64,000 nucleotides of DNA from TMP-24 sp046348855 (GTDB lineage: Bacteria; Pseudomonadota; Alphaproteobacteria; Rhodobacterales; Rhodobacteraceae), in assembly GCA_046348855.1 (NCBI GenBank), contig JAXMDK010000017.1, positions 1 to 64,000 of the forward strand, written 5' to 3'. Positions 33,875 to 42,538 of this stretch are shown here, piece after piece. A program made the position numbers and the translations under genes. Position 1 is the stretch's first letter. The number at the start of each line of letters is the position of its first letter. The notes under the pieces were generated by a model that was given only the letters and a program-made list of their open reading frames with translations, was not told the DNA's origin and did no database searches.

Positions 33875-34339
33875 TTACTTGTCCAATTCGAACGTGATCT
33901 TGATCGGGCCTGCTTGGTCCAGTAGCTCGACACCGGAATCGAAACGCCCGAGCTGCACAAGGCCTCGTGCGTAGGGAAAGTCGCGGTAAAACAGCGCGAG
34001 GTTTCCCCAAGGGGCGTAGTAGGTGATATCGCCGACAGACGGATCGAACCCATCAGGCTCGCCCTTAGTCTTCAGGCGCCTGGGCAGATCGCCGACCTTC
34101 TCCGTTCGATTGTAATCTTCCAGGGTCAGCGTCATCGGCAGCAGAGAGACAAAGTCCCTGGATGCGGTGCCATCGGCCAAGGTCGCATAGGCCAATGCGT
34201 CGTTGATTGTGATGCGAAGCCTCTGCATCGCTTCGACCTCCTGTAGCGGGGGATTGTCGAGTTCCCCTGCCTGGGCGCCAAGGCACCCAAGCAGGGTTAG
34301 CACGGCCACCGCGATGGTAAGTGTGCGTTTGCCGGACAT
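33875..34339 (-). CDS. cyclophilin-like fold exported protein
   Basis: A 154-residue protein with an export signal, possibly a lipoprotein (L-L-G-C at residues 16-19), or cleaved after AQA. The mature part matches the bacterial cyclophilin-like family: RITINDALAYATLADGTASR, then DFVSLLPMTLTLEDY, GDITYYAPWGNLALFYRDF and GLVQLGRFDSGVELL. The family's biochemical function is not established. It begins one base before the cupin gene stop, and is the third gene in a hydrolase-cupin-cyclophilin operon. Confidence 0.83.
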   Translation of the reverse strand: MSGKRTLTIAVAVLTLLGCLGAQAGELDNPPLQEVEAMQRLRITINDALAYATLADGTASRDFVSLLPMTLTLEDYNRTEKVGDLPRRLKTKGEPDGFDPSVGDITYYAPWGNLALFYRDFPYARGLVQLGRFDSGVELLDQAGPIKITFELDK

Positions 34340-34340
34340 C

Positions 34341-34739
34341 CTAACGCTTGCCGTACTCAGCGTCCGTGACTTTCTCCATCCAGTCGACGGCCTTGCCGTC
34401 GTTCATCTCCTGGATGGCAATGTGGGTCATGGCGGTGTGGGGACTCGCACCATGCCAGTGCTTCTCACCGGGTTCGAACCAGACAACGTCGCCCGGTCGG
34501 ATCTCTTCGATCTCACCGCCCAGACGCTGCACGTTGCCGCGGCCGGCGGTGACGATGAGTGTTTGCCCCAACGGGTGGGTGTGCCAGGCCGTGCGGGCGC
34601 CGGGTTCGAATGTTACGCTCGCGCCCTGAACGCGCTCTGCGTCGAATGGGTTGAACAGTGGATCAATCCGCACGGTCCCGGTAAACCAGTCGCTCGGGCC
34701 GGGCATGGATGGTGCGGTGCCAGCTTGAACAATTTTCAT
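34341..34739 (-). CDS. cupin-domain protein
   Basis: A 132-residue single-domain cupin. Metal-binding histidines are seen in cupin motif 1 (TAWHTHPLGQTLIV) and motif 2 (EKHWHGASP), with Glu/Gln in between, as in the small Mn-dependent hydroxynitrile-lyase-like and quercetinase-like cupins. Such genes often travel with alpha/beta hydrolases and cyclophilin-like proteins under a divergent LysR regulator, exactly the arrangement here (the LysR is now truncated). The substrate is unknown. Confidence 0.85.
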   Translation of the reverse strand: MKIVQAGTAPSMPGPSDWFTGTVRIDPLFNPFDAERVQGASVTFEPGARTAWHTHPLGQTLIVTAGRGNVQRLGGEIEEIRPGDVVWFEPGEKHWHGASPHTAMTHIAIQEMNDGKAVDWMEKVTDAEYGKR

Positions 34740-34827
34740 TTATCTTCACTCCGAATGCTTTGGCTGAGGGAGGAGGCCGACCGGGCGTATGATACCCGGC
34801 CGGCTCTTCTCTGTGACCCTTTGGATG

Positions 34828-35802
34828 TCAGGCAGCTATTGCCGCCACCTTCAGGCCGAGGCTCTCCTCGAAGAACGTCGTCAGCTTGGCGAAGGGAATG
34901 ATATCCGTCCGGTCGTAGAGGTCCACGTGACCCGCGCCCGGCACGACAAAAAGTTCCCTCGCGTCGCCGGCTGCCTCGTATGCCGTTTCGGTGAAGTAGC
35001 GCGAGTGCGCCTTCTCACCCATGACAAAGAGGATCGGACGCGGCGCGATCCATTTCAGGTTGTCGAGCAGGGCGAAGTTGATCCAACTCGGCGCGCTAGT
35101 CATCGTGAACTGGGCGATCGAGTTCGGATGGTAGCCCCTCGGCCGGGAATAGAACTCGCCGAACTCGACGCTGATCGGATCGGTCGTTTCGTCCCATTCC
35201 AGAGGCGCGCGGGGCGTCAGCGCGGGCGTATTGCCCTCGAATTCGGCGTAGCGTTGCTCGGCGATCTGGGTGAGCCATGCCGCGCGGCCGGCATCGTCCA
35301 GCGTGTCGCCGAAGCCGTACTTGTGGTAGCGCGAGATGTCGTACATGCTGACCGTGGCGATGGCCTTGAGGCGGGGGTCCACCTGCGCTGCCGCCAGGGC
35401 AAAACTGCCCGAACCGCAGATCCCGATGGCGCCGATCTGTTCGCGGTCGACGTACGGGCGCGTCCCGAGGAAATCGACCGCGGCGCTGAAGTCCTCGACG
35501 AACAGGTCGGGCGACGACAGGTGGCGGGTCTCGCCGCCGCTGTCTCCGTTGAAGGCCGGGTCGAAGGTAAGAGCGAGGAAACCGCGCTGTGCCATCTCGT
35601 TGGCATAGATTCCGGGGCCCTGTTCCTTGACGCCGCCGTAGGGGGCGCCGATGACCAGCGCCGGGTAGGACTTCGACTCGTCGAAGGTTCTGGGCACGTA
35701 GAGTTCGGCTGCGATCTGGATTCCGTAGCGGGTCTTGTACGAGACGGGCTTGCGGATCACCGCATCGCTCAGTTGGAAGATGTGGTTGTCTGCAAGGGGC
35801 AT
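34828..35802 (-). CDS. alpha/beta hydrolase (dienelactone/acetyl-esterase-like)
   Basis: A 324-residue soluble alpha/beta hydrolase. It has an N-terminal strand region (VSYKTRYGIQIAAELYVP), a GAPYGGVKEQGPG oxyanion loop, a nucleophile elbow in AIGICGSGSFALAAA (Cys or Ser nucleophile, as in dienelactone-hydrolase-like members), and the acid and His near LFVMGEKAHSRYF and PGAGHVDLYDR. It starts the leftward operon with cupin and cyclophilin genes and is divergent from the truncated LysR gene. The reaction is not known. Confidence 0.85.
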   Translation of the reverse strand: MPLADNHIFQLSDAVIRKPVSYKTRYGIQIAAELYVPRTFDESKSYPALVIGAPYGGVKEQGPGIYANEMAQRGFLALTFDPAFNGDSGGETRHLSSPDLFVEDFSAAVDFLGTRPYVDREQIGAIGICGSGSFALAAAQVDPRLKAIATVSMYDISRYHKYGFGDTLDDAGRAAWLTQIAEQRYAEFEGNTPALTPRAPLEWDETTDPISVEFGEFYSRPRGYHPNSIAQFTMTSAPSWINFALLDNLKWIAPRPILFVMGEKAHSRYFTETAYEAAGDARELFVVPGAGHVDLYDRTDIIPFAKLTTFFEESLGLKVAAIAA

Positions 35803-35874
35803 GGTCTTTCTCCGGTTTTCGGCGCCGGGCCCAATGGCCGTTTTCGATCGCGCCGTTGTTTCGATGCGCCTGAT

Positions 35875-36879
35875 CTAGACCCTCAGCATTATTCCGATAA
35901 GATGCATAAAATGTAATGCGGCTGTAAGGAATGCTTCATAATGAGCGGTGGAAGCCTTGATGATCTGGCAACGTTCGTTGCTGTCGCCCGCGAGCGAAAC
36001 TTCACCCGCGCCGCCGCCAAGCTTGGCGTGTTGCCCTCGGATGTTCAGGTAGCTCAGCAGGTCTTCCTGACTGCGCAGCATAGTGAAGAATGCATCGTTC
36101 GCCCGTGCGGTCGAGAGTTCGATGTTGAAAGGGTCCGTGCCCACATCATCGGTGTGGCCCTCGATCTGCACGGCTTCGATGACGATGCCGTAGGGGTTGC
36201 ATTCGCTGTAGTCCAGATCGCGCCCGTTGACCGTGTAGCAGGAAATCGCCTCGGTGATGAGTTCCGCCAGCCTGTCCACAATAGCGCGTTTGTTAGGCAG
36301 CAGGCTCCTCGCGCCACTGGCAAAGAGGCCCTCCCCTTTGAACCGCAAGGCGTCGTTCTCGGTGCTGATTTCGACGAGGATCTGGTCCTTGAACTCGATC
36401 TTTAATGCTTGCTCGATACGACGCAGGATTTCGAGACGCTGGACCTGGGCCAAAGCAATATAGGCTTCCAGCGGGTTCTGTTCATTCAGTTTGCGCTGCA
36501 GTTCCTCGATTTCGGCTAGCAGATCCTCGATGCGTTCATCCCGCTCACGGACCTGCTCCCGTAGTTCTGCGTTATCATCTTCCAGGTTTCTGATTCGGGC
36601 GAGCAGCTGTTCTATCTCGAGCTTCAATCGCTCGATTTCCTTCAGGAGATTATCCCGCTCGATGATCAGGTTGTCCCGCTCGAGGCTCACCTGATTGAAC
36701 TCGTTGCGCAGTTCCTCATGCACGGATCTGGGAACGGTATCCTTGTCGGAGAACCGCACGGCAAAAAACGCCAGAAGGATCATCAGGATGAACAGGAACG
36801 ACACCGTCATGTCCGTCATCGGGACGAAGACGGATTCCTCTTCTTCCTCTTCCCTGTTGGAACGCCGAAGGTTGCGCAT
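35875..36879 (-). CDS. zorB: ZorB-like protein, C-terminus truncated and replaced
   Basis: An open frame of 334 codons. Residues 1-283 are ZorB-like: acidic N-terminus, one membrane helix (MTDMTVSFLFILMILLAFFA) with the MotB-like Asp, a long coiled coil (about 55-140), then an OmpA-like peptidoglycan-binding domain with IEGHTDDVGTDPFNIELSTAR. After L-N-I-R-G-Q at residue 283 the frame runs through the antisense of the LysR fragment, giving 51 foreign residues instead of the last part of the OmpA fold (GYGxxRP and NRR motifs absent). In Zorya, ZorA5B2 is a proton-driven motor anchored by ZorB. It overlaps the ZorA-tail gene start by 1 bp. Probably non-functional. Confidence 0.8.
   Translation of the reverse strand: MRNLRRSNREEEEEESVFVPMTDMTVSFLFILMILLAFFAVRFSDKDTVPRSVHEELRNEFNQVSLERDNLIIERDNLLKEIERLKLEIEQLLARIRNLEDDNAELREQVRERDERIEDLLAEIEELQRKLNEQNPLEAYIALAQVQRLEILRRIEQALKIEFKDQILVEISTENDALRFKGEGLFASGARSLLPNKRAIVDRLAELITEAISCYTVNGRDLDYSECNPYGIVIEAVQIEGHTDDVGTDPFNIELSTARANDAFFTMLRSQEDLLSYLNIRGQHAKLGGGAGEVSLAGDSNERCQIIKASTAHYEAFLTAALHFMHLIGIMLRV
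35941..36030 (+). pseudogene. truncated LysR regulator (N-terminal fragment)
   Basis: About 30 codons, MSGGSLDDLATFVAVARERN then FTRAAAKLGV, are the start of a LysR winged-helix domain. The expected SQSALSHTIR-type recognition helix is missing: at about 36030/36031 the sequence switches to the antisense of the zorB-like gene. Its promoter region (35803-35940) remains and faces the hydrolase operon, which probably lost its regulator by the deletion. Confidence 0.8.
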
Positions 36880-39365
36880 TAGCGGATAGCCCTCGACTGC
36901 GGAATGAAGCGTTCAGCCTGTTCGACGACTTCCCGCATCTGATCGATGGCGGGGCTGAGCTGAGACTGCATTTCGCGGGCATGGTCGACCATCATTTCGA
37001 GGGCCGAGCTGACATGCTTGGCATACTTTTCGAAGGCTTCGCCCAGCTTCGCATCCAGATCGTCCAGCTTGTCGCCCTGACCCTTCATGCGGTCCACGAC
37101 CTCTTTGACACCTTCAAGCGCTGCCTCGATAGCACGCTGCTTGCCCGCCAGGATATCGCTTGCGCTCTTGAGAGCCACCTCTGCCGACTGGACCGTGTTC
37201 TGCGCACCCTTCACCATGATGTCTGCGGTGTGGGTGGTGCTGGTCTGCAGTTTGGTGACGGCACCATCGATCCGTTCGACCGAGGAAAGGATGGGAGCCG
37301 CAGCCGTGGTCATATCCTGAGAGGCCGAGCGGAAGGTATTTGCCGCCACGACCGACGCATCGGCGCCTGTTTTGATCCCTTCTGCAAGACGACGGAATTC
37401 AGACGTTCCGTTGCCCAGCTCACGGCTGAGCACAGAGAGCTTCTCGCCGATATCATCCAGCGGCCGCAGCAGATCCCCTGAAAGCTTGTCCGCCATTTCA
37501 GTCGACATGCTGGCAATACGCTGTGCGGTCTCCCCGAAGGATCCCAGCAACTTCTGGCTGGCTTCGGTAATGGCCCCGCTGGCAGCATCTGCCGTCTTCG
37601 CCATCTGGCCTTCGACCTGCTGAGCGCCCGCCTGTGCGGCGTTGGACAGTTCGTCTTTAAAGGTTTCCGCTGCAGAGCGCATTTCGGCAGCCGCATCCTT
37701 GATGGCTTCGGCACCACGTCCCGTATTGTCACGGATGTCCTGCAGGGTCTCCGACATGACGGCGAGCATCTTCTCGGCACCTTCGCGGAAGACCTCTCCC
37801 GTACGGGCGGCGCTGTCTTCGGTGTTCTTTCTGATGTCGCCGAGGGTCGTTGTCAGCGTCGCGATGGACGCTATCAGCTGCTCGTTCATGTTGCCCGAGC
37901 TTTGATCCATCCGAGCCGCCAGTTCACCGATTTTGCGACCAGCCAGTTCTATGCTGTCGCTCGCATTCGCCAAGGCACCACTGACATCCGAGGAGAATTT
38001 CTCTGAAAGGTCGTTGATCATGCCACCAACGCCTTCGGTTCCCACCTTTGCGACACGGTCCATCATCGGACCCATGCTTTCGGCAATCGAGCGGGAGATG
38101 GCCTGGGGAAGTTCCTCGCGCAGCGGACGACCGAGTTCAGCCACCAGCTCCATGCCGATTGTGCGGAAATGCTCACGCTGCTCTTTGATGGCCTGTAGTT
38201 GTTCGACAGCGATGTCTTCGAGCGAAATGAATTTCAGCAGGTATTCGAACCGAGACATAGCGCGCTCGAGAAATTCGAGCGTTTCTGCTGGCGATCCAAG
38301 CAGGGACTTCACCTTGTCCCATTCAGGAGCGACTTCACTCGGCTTCATGGCGTTTTGCGCAAACCGGGCGCGTGACCGCTTTTCGTTCTCGCTTGCATCG
38401 CGCCAGCGGGTCTCCATCACCTGGATGCCGTCGCCGAGTTGCAGGTCCAGCGTCAGCTGCTTGTGGCTGCCACCGCCACGGCGAAGCATCATTGCCGCCA
38501 TCAGCGCATCGGTGACCGGCCCCCGTTCGTCGGGGAGAGGCACAGTCACGCCCGTCGCCTTGCGGATTTCCTCGGCTTTGCGAAGAATGACGTCCAAGAC
38601 GGCACCGTCGATGGCGCTGTCGGGCGAAAACATCATGATCGAGCGAACGAGTTCGGCGGGTTGTCCGAAACGATCTACGCGACCTTCGCGCTGTTGATGG
38701 CGCGTCGGATTCCAGGAAAGGTCGTAGTGGATCACGGTGTCGAACAGCTGTTGAAGGTTGATCCCCTCCGACAAGCAGTCCGTAGCGACAAGGATGCGCT
38801 GATCTGTGGCAGCACTTTCCTCCGCCGCCATTTCCGCGACGCGATCGCGACGTTCGTCCGGTGTCAATTCACCCGTCACGGCTTGCACATTCAACTTGGG
38901 GAAGGCCGTACGAAGCCCTTCCTTCACGTGTTCGGCCGTGGCGAGGTAGCGGCAGAAGACGACGGGGTTAGCGCCGTCTTGGATCAAGGGTTTGAGGGCC
39001 TTGATGAGGGCGTTCAGCTTGGGATCTTCGGCCGTCAGAAGTTCGCTGGCCTTGTCGAGCAGCCCTTGAAGAGCGGGGTCATTTGAAAAGACGGTGTTTG
39101 GCTCGATGTCCACGGCGTCTTCGTCATCGCCATCTTCGTCGTAGATCTGCGGCTCGAGGCGGTCGTCTTCATTGGAAGCCCGGTTTCGCAACGCGCTCAT
39201 TGCGGCTGCGGGTGACGATCCGACACAGCGCATCAGCGCCAGAGTGCCCCAGAAGGCAAGACGGCGATCCTTTTGCGCGTCCCCAGCCCGAGACACGACC
39301 GAGAAGCAGTAATCAAGTACGGCTTTCCTGACCGGTGTAACGTTTGACCACCGGCTTGAGCTCAT
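36879..39365 (-). CDS. chimeric DrmD-helicase C-half fused to ZorA tail
   Basis: An uninterrupted 828-codon frame made of two unrelated pieces. Residues about 14-370 match the C-terminal helicase half of a DISARM DrmD-like SNF2 protein: VVFCRYLATAEHV (motif IV region), ILVATDCLSEGINLQ (motif V), RHQQREGRVDRFGQ (motif VI), then ARFAQNAMKPSEVAPEWD. From about residue 373 (nt ~38249) it becomes the long helical tail of ZorA (SLEDIAVEQLQAIKEQREHF onward, Ala/Thr/Ser-rich coiled coil to residue ~825). The ZorA MotA-like membrane part and the Walker A half of DrmD are both absent. The start lies inside the upstream helicase fragment in another frame, so expression is doubtful. Likely debris of two deletions in a defence island. 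Confidence 0.78.
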   Translation of the reverse strand: MSSSRWSNVTPVRKAVLDYCFSVVSRAGDAQKDRRLAFWGTLALMRCVGSSPAAAMSALRNRASNEDDRLEPQIYDEDGDDEDAVDIEPNTVFSNDPALQGLLDKASELLTAEDPKLNALIKALKPLIQDGANPVVFCRYLATAEHVKEGLRTAFPKLNVQAVTGELTPDERRDRVAEMAAEESAATDQRILVATDCLSEGINLQQLFDTVIHYDLSWNPTRHQQREGRVDRFGQPAELVRSIMMFSPDSAIDGAVLDVILRKAEEIRKATGVTVPLPDERGPVTDALMAAMMLRRGGGSHKQLTLDLQLGDGIQVMETRWRDASENEKRSRARFAQNAMKPSEVAPEWDKVKSLLGSPAETLEFLERAMSRFEYLLKFISLEDIAVEQLQAIKEQREHFRTIGMELVAELGRPLREELPQAISRSIAESMGPMMDRVAKVGTEGVGGMINDLSEKFSSDVSGALANASDSIELAGRKIGELAARMDQSSGNMNEQLIASIATLTTTLGDIRKNTEDSAARTGEVFREGAEKMLAVMSETLQDIRDNTGRGAEAIKDAAAEMRSAAETFKDELSNAAQAGAQQVEGQMAKTADAASGAITEASQKLLGSFGETAQRIASMSTEMADKLSGDLLRPLDDIGEKLSVLSRELGNGTSEFRRLAEGIKTGADASVVAANTFRSASQDMTTAAAPILSSVERIDGAVTKLQTSTTHTADIMVKGAQNTVQSAEVALKSASDILAGKQRAIEAALEGVKEVVDRMKGQGDKLDDLDAKLGEAFEKYAKHVSSALEMMVDHAREMQSQLSPAIDQMREVVEQAERFIPQSRAIR

Positions 39366-39864
39366 CGGGCAAACCGGAACCGGCGATGAACTTGTCGATC
39401 TCCTTCATTTGGCTGTTTGCCAGTGCGTTCATGGGGTAAACGATGATTGCCGTCGTGCGACGCGGCTTTCCTGCGCGCCGGGCGCGGATGATCGAGTCGA
39501 CAACCGGCACGAAGAAGCACAGGGATTTCCCCGACCCCGTACCGGTGGTGACGACATAACTCTTTCCTTGCTTCGCCTTCGCGATCGCCTCGGCTTGGTG
39601 CCGGTGAAAGCGAAGAGGCGTGGTGCCAAACCGGAAAACCTTGCCCGTGCCGTCGTCGAGATCACCCGTGGCGACGAGTTCATCGACCGTCGGCCCCGCC
39701 ATGAAGCGTGGGTTCAGAGACAAGAGGGCATCCGGCCAGAACTTTCCGGCGTCGTACTGGGCATCGATCTCGGATTTCAGATCAGGCGCTCGGATTGCGC
39801 TGAATGAACGCGAGAAGTGCTCGTAGGCATTTATCAATTGATGGTCGAATTCAAACGCTTTCAT
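39313..39864 (-). pseudogene. N-terminal fragment of a large SF2 helicase (DUF1998-type)
   Basis: 183 codons encode the first part of a large DEAD/DEAH helicase of the MrfA/DrmA/DruE-like group: FHRHQAEAIAKAKQGKSYVV, TTGTGSGKSLCFFVPVVDS (Walker A) and IIVYPMNALANSQ (motif Ia), then KRYTGQES. Family members run to over 1,000 residues, with DEAH, helicase C and DUF1998 domains; here the frame ends at 39313, where the DrmD-like fragment takes over. It is coupled to the WYL regulator gene by an ATGA overlap. It keeps ATP-binding residues but cannot be a working helicase. Confidence 0.82.
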
Positions 39865-40751
39865 TGGAAACCTTGTCTCTCGGAGCTCAATTGTTTGCTC
39901 TCGTGAATTCTATCCCGATTCAGTAGCACTATCTGCTGATCCTGCGGTTCCCTGGCCGCCGGGTCAGTATCTAATCCCAGCCGCCTTAGCGCGTAATAAA
40001 GGAGCGCGCGACGGACATTGATCTCAGCTTTGCCATCCCGCATCCCGTAGTCGAGCGCGATGATCTTCGCCTGCGTCGCCGATAGGTCGGGGTGGGGGGC
40101 GACTTCCAGAGTGACTTCGGAATGCCAGTCGCAATCATCACCGGCCGATATTTCGCTCTCGCGCACCGCTCGGATTTTGAGAATTCGCGAGAGCAGGAAG
40201 TCCTTGAAACACTTTTGGGTCAAGCAATACGCCCGGGTGTGCCATCGAAACCCGTCGAACGCGATGGCGTGCGGAGCAATCCAGCGCATGCGCGGCTCTG
40301 GGCTAGACAGAGACTGGTATTTCACCTCGATCGCCTCAGACCGACGAATAGCCCCAACGACTGACCGAAGTGTCACTGGATTGACTCCGCGCACTGGAAT
40401 AGGCGTCGAGGCGTAGGGCGGGAGATCCGCTATCCAGGCATCCTCGCGGCTGAGGATCTGATCTGCGACAGACCGAAGTTGCGTAAGGTAGCGGCTCGCG
40501 TCTGGCTCGAGGAACACCGGCTTGAACTCAGCGCCTCGGACATAGGTCCGTGCGCTCTTGTCGTAGACCATGTTGTCTGGAGAAAAGCCGATGTAGCGGT
40601 TCAGGTCGTTGGACGCCTGGTTCACCGAGACCCCGAACTGGGTCATCAGATCGCTGCGGTTCACGTGCCCCTCCCAGAACAGGCGGAACTCTATGAACTC
40701 TAGGCGCTGCGCGACTCCCCAACGAAGTTCCGACTTATCAGAGTCCACCAT
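39861..40751 (-). CDS. WYL-domain regulator (CapW/BrxR-like)
   Basis: A 296-residue regulator: N-terminal winged helix (AQRLEFIEFRLFWEGHVNRS, with GVSVNQASNDLNRY), central WYL domain (AIEVKYQSLSSPEPRMRWIAPH, AFDGFRWHTRAYC) and C-terminal WCX domain. This architecture matches BrxR/CapW proteins, which repress phage-defence operons. ATG 40751 was selected because it restores the family N-terminus; the frame is open further upstream but encodes unlike sequence. It heads the damaged helicase-DrmD-ZorA-ZorB operon (overlap 39861-39864). Confidence 0.88.
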   Translation of the reverse strand: MVDSDKSELRWGVAQRLEFIEFRLFWEGHVNRSDLMTQFGVSVNQASNDLNRYIGFSPDNMVYDKSARTYVRGAEFKPVFLEPDASRYLTQLRSVADQILSREDAWIADLPPYASTPIPVRGVNPVTLRSVVGAIRRSEAIEVKYQSLSSPEPRMRWIAPHAIAFDGFRWHTRAYCLTQKCFKDFLLSRILKIRAVRESEISAGDDCDWHSEVTLEVAPHPDLSATQAKIIALDYGMRDGKAEINVRRALLYYALRRLGLDTDPAAREPQDQQIVLLNRDRIHESKQLSSERQGFQ

Positions 40752-40884
40752 TTTTTCCCGGCATAGCTGTCGCGCACCGAAACTTTGTGCGCCCACTTTC
40801 TGGTCCCATTCCAGGCTATCGGGGGAGACGGTGGCGTGCAATCCAAATACTTTGAAATATGAGACTTTCAGATGACAGAAGCAG

Positions 40885-42537
40885 TTAAAGCTCGCGAACA
40901 ATCTGTTCTTGCTTGTTCCATTCTGGGGGTAGCTGCCTTCGTTTGAACCATTCCGACGTGAAGGAAACGGGCTGGTTACCCGCGGCAACCTGATCCAGAA
41001 CATCCGGGGCGAGGAAGGCGAGACCGATTATCTGCTGGATGCGGCTCGAGGTGGTTTTCTCTCGAGCGGCAAGGTCGCCGAAGGAGGCGCCGTCCTTAAT
41101 GGCAGCGTACCATCGTTGTGCAGTCAGGATGTTCTTCGCAAGCACTGGATCGACCTGCGGGACCGCGCTACCGAGAATGATGCGTGCTTCGACACCTCGA
41201 CGTTGCATCTGAAAGGATGCGGGAATCCGTCGGGCCGAGCTTTCAATCCGATCCGGCGCGATGCCAAGCCGTTCCGCCAGAACCTTCCGGTCGAGCCGCA
41301 AAAGGATGCTACCCTGCGCAAGATCGGCACGGCGCAGCAGGGGTGCCCAGAAGTCAGCACTGCCCTCCAGGTCACAATCATTCGCGACTTGCAGAAGCTT
41401 CTCCTGCAGAGCCGAGACCTCAGAGGCCGTGATGTCCCGGATCAGATCGGTCACCACGGTGGGTTTGCGCAAGTGATCGGCGAGGACCCGCGCAATGCCA
41501 GCCTCGAGGTCGCGGGCCGGCAACCGCCACGCATCGGCGTGTCTCTCACGCCGGCTGGTGATTAGCCTGCGCGAGATGTAGTAGCGCAGACGCTTGCCGT
41601 TTTTCCGAGAATGGCTCGGGGTCAACCGATCTCCGGTATCATCGAAGAGCTTGCCGACCAAGGGCGAGCGTTCCGCCGCGTTCGACCGACCGCGTACGCG
41701 GGCCGCCTCGGAGGCAAGACGTTCTTGCATTTCGTCCCATGCCGCAGGGTCAATGATTGCGGGATGCTGCCCGTCATAGATCTTATCCCGGTGCCGGATG
41801 CGGCCGGCGTAAAGCGGGTTGCTCAGGATCTGATAGATGTGCCCGCGGCTGAATGGTGTGCCGCCGGTCGAGGTGCCCGTAGCGAACGACCGCAACCGCG
41901 TTCGATAGCCAAGGTCTTCCGCACGTTCGGCGACTGCGCGGACCGAGCCGAGATCGTGATAGAGGTCATGGATGCGGTGGATGATTGGCGCTTCGGTCTC
42001 GTCGATCTTCAGGCTGCGCCCGTCAGGCTGGTAGCCGAAGGGAACTGTGCCGCCCATCCAGAGCCCCTTCTTCTTCGAGGCGGCGATCTTGTCGCGGATC
42101 CGTTCCGCCGTCACCTCGCGCTCGAACTGTGCGAAGCTGAGGAGCATATTCAGTGTCAGCCGTCCCATGCTGGTGGCGGTGTTGAAGGACTGCGTGACAG
42201 AGACGAAGGAGGCGCTGGCGGCATCGAGCCGGTCGACGATCTTCGCGAAGTCGGAGAGCGACCGGGTCAGTCGGTCTATCTTGTAGACGACAATCTGATC
42301 AACGAGCCCCGCCTCGATATCCGCGAGCAGGCGCTGCAGCGCAGGCCGCTCCAGAGTCCCGCCGGACAACCCTCCGTCATCGTAGCGGGTCGGAATTAGC
42401 ACCCAACCATCCGCCTTCTGGCTCGTCACATAGGCAGCGCATGCCTCGTGCTGGGCGTCGAGCGAGTTGAAGTCCTGATCAAGTCCTTCTTCGGAGGATT
42501 TCCGGGTGTAGATTGCACATCGGATTCGGCGGGCCAT
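40885..42537 (-). CDS. large serine recombinase
   Basis: A 550-residue serine recombinase. The resolvase catalytic domain (about 1-150) has the active serine in YTRKSSEEGLDQDFNSL, and VVYKIDRLTRSL and MLLSFAQFEREVTAERIRDK. The recombinase domain follows (VPFGYQPDGRSL, HIYQILSNPLYAGRIRH) with a long C-terminal part that includes a helix-turn-helix-like segment. Here and in many alphaproteobacterial islands it is the third gene of a DUF3489-DUF2924-recombinase cassette. It starts one base after DUF2924. It may move the cassette or the local island. Confidence 0.93.
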   Translation of the reverse strand: MARRIRCAIYTRKSSEEGLDQDFNSLDAQHEACAAYVTSQKADGWVLIPTRYDDGGLSGGTLERPALQRLLADIEAGLVDQIVVYKIDRLTRSLSDFAKIVDRLDAASASFVSVTQSFNTATSMGRLTLNMLLSFAQFEREVTAERIRDKIAASKKKGLWMGGTVPFGYQPDGRSLKIDETEAPIIHRIHDLYHDLGSVRAVAERAEDLGYRTRLRSFATGTSTGGTPFSRGHIYQILSNPLYAGRIRHRDKIYDGQHPAIIDPAAWDEMQERLASEAARVRGRSNAAERSPLVGKLFDDTGDRLTPSHSRKNGKRLRYYISRRLITSRRERHADAWRLPARDLEAGIARVLADHLRKPTVVTDLIRDITASEVSALQEKLLQVANDCDLEGSADFWAPLLRRADLAQGSILLRLDRKVLAERLGIAPDRIESSARRIPASFQMQRRGVEARIILGSAVPQVDPVLAKNILTAQRWYAAIKDGASFGDLAAREKTTSSRIQQIIGLAFLAPDVLDQVAAGNQPVSFTSEWFKRRQLPPEWNKQEQIVREL

Positions 42538-42538
42538 C

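Noticed and set aside
33603..34010. 135-codon minus-strand frame next to the tRNA remnant.
   Set aside because: No ribosome-binding site or recognised domain, and it overlaps the end of the cyclophilin-like gene.
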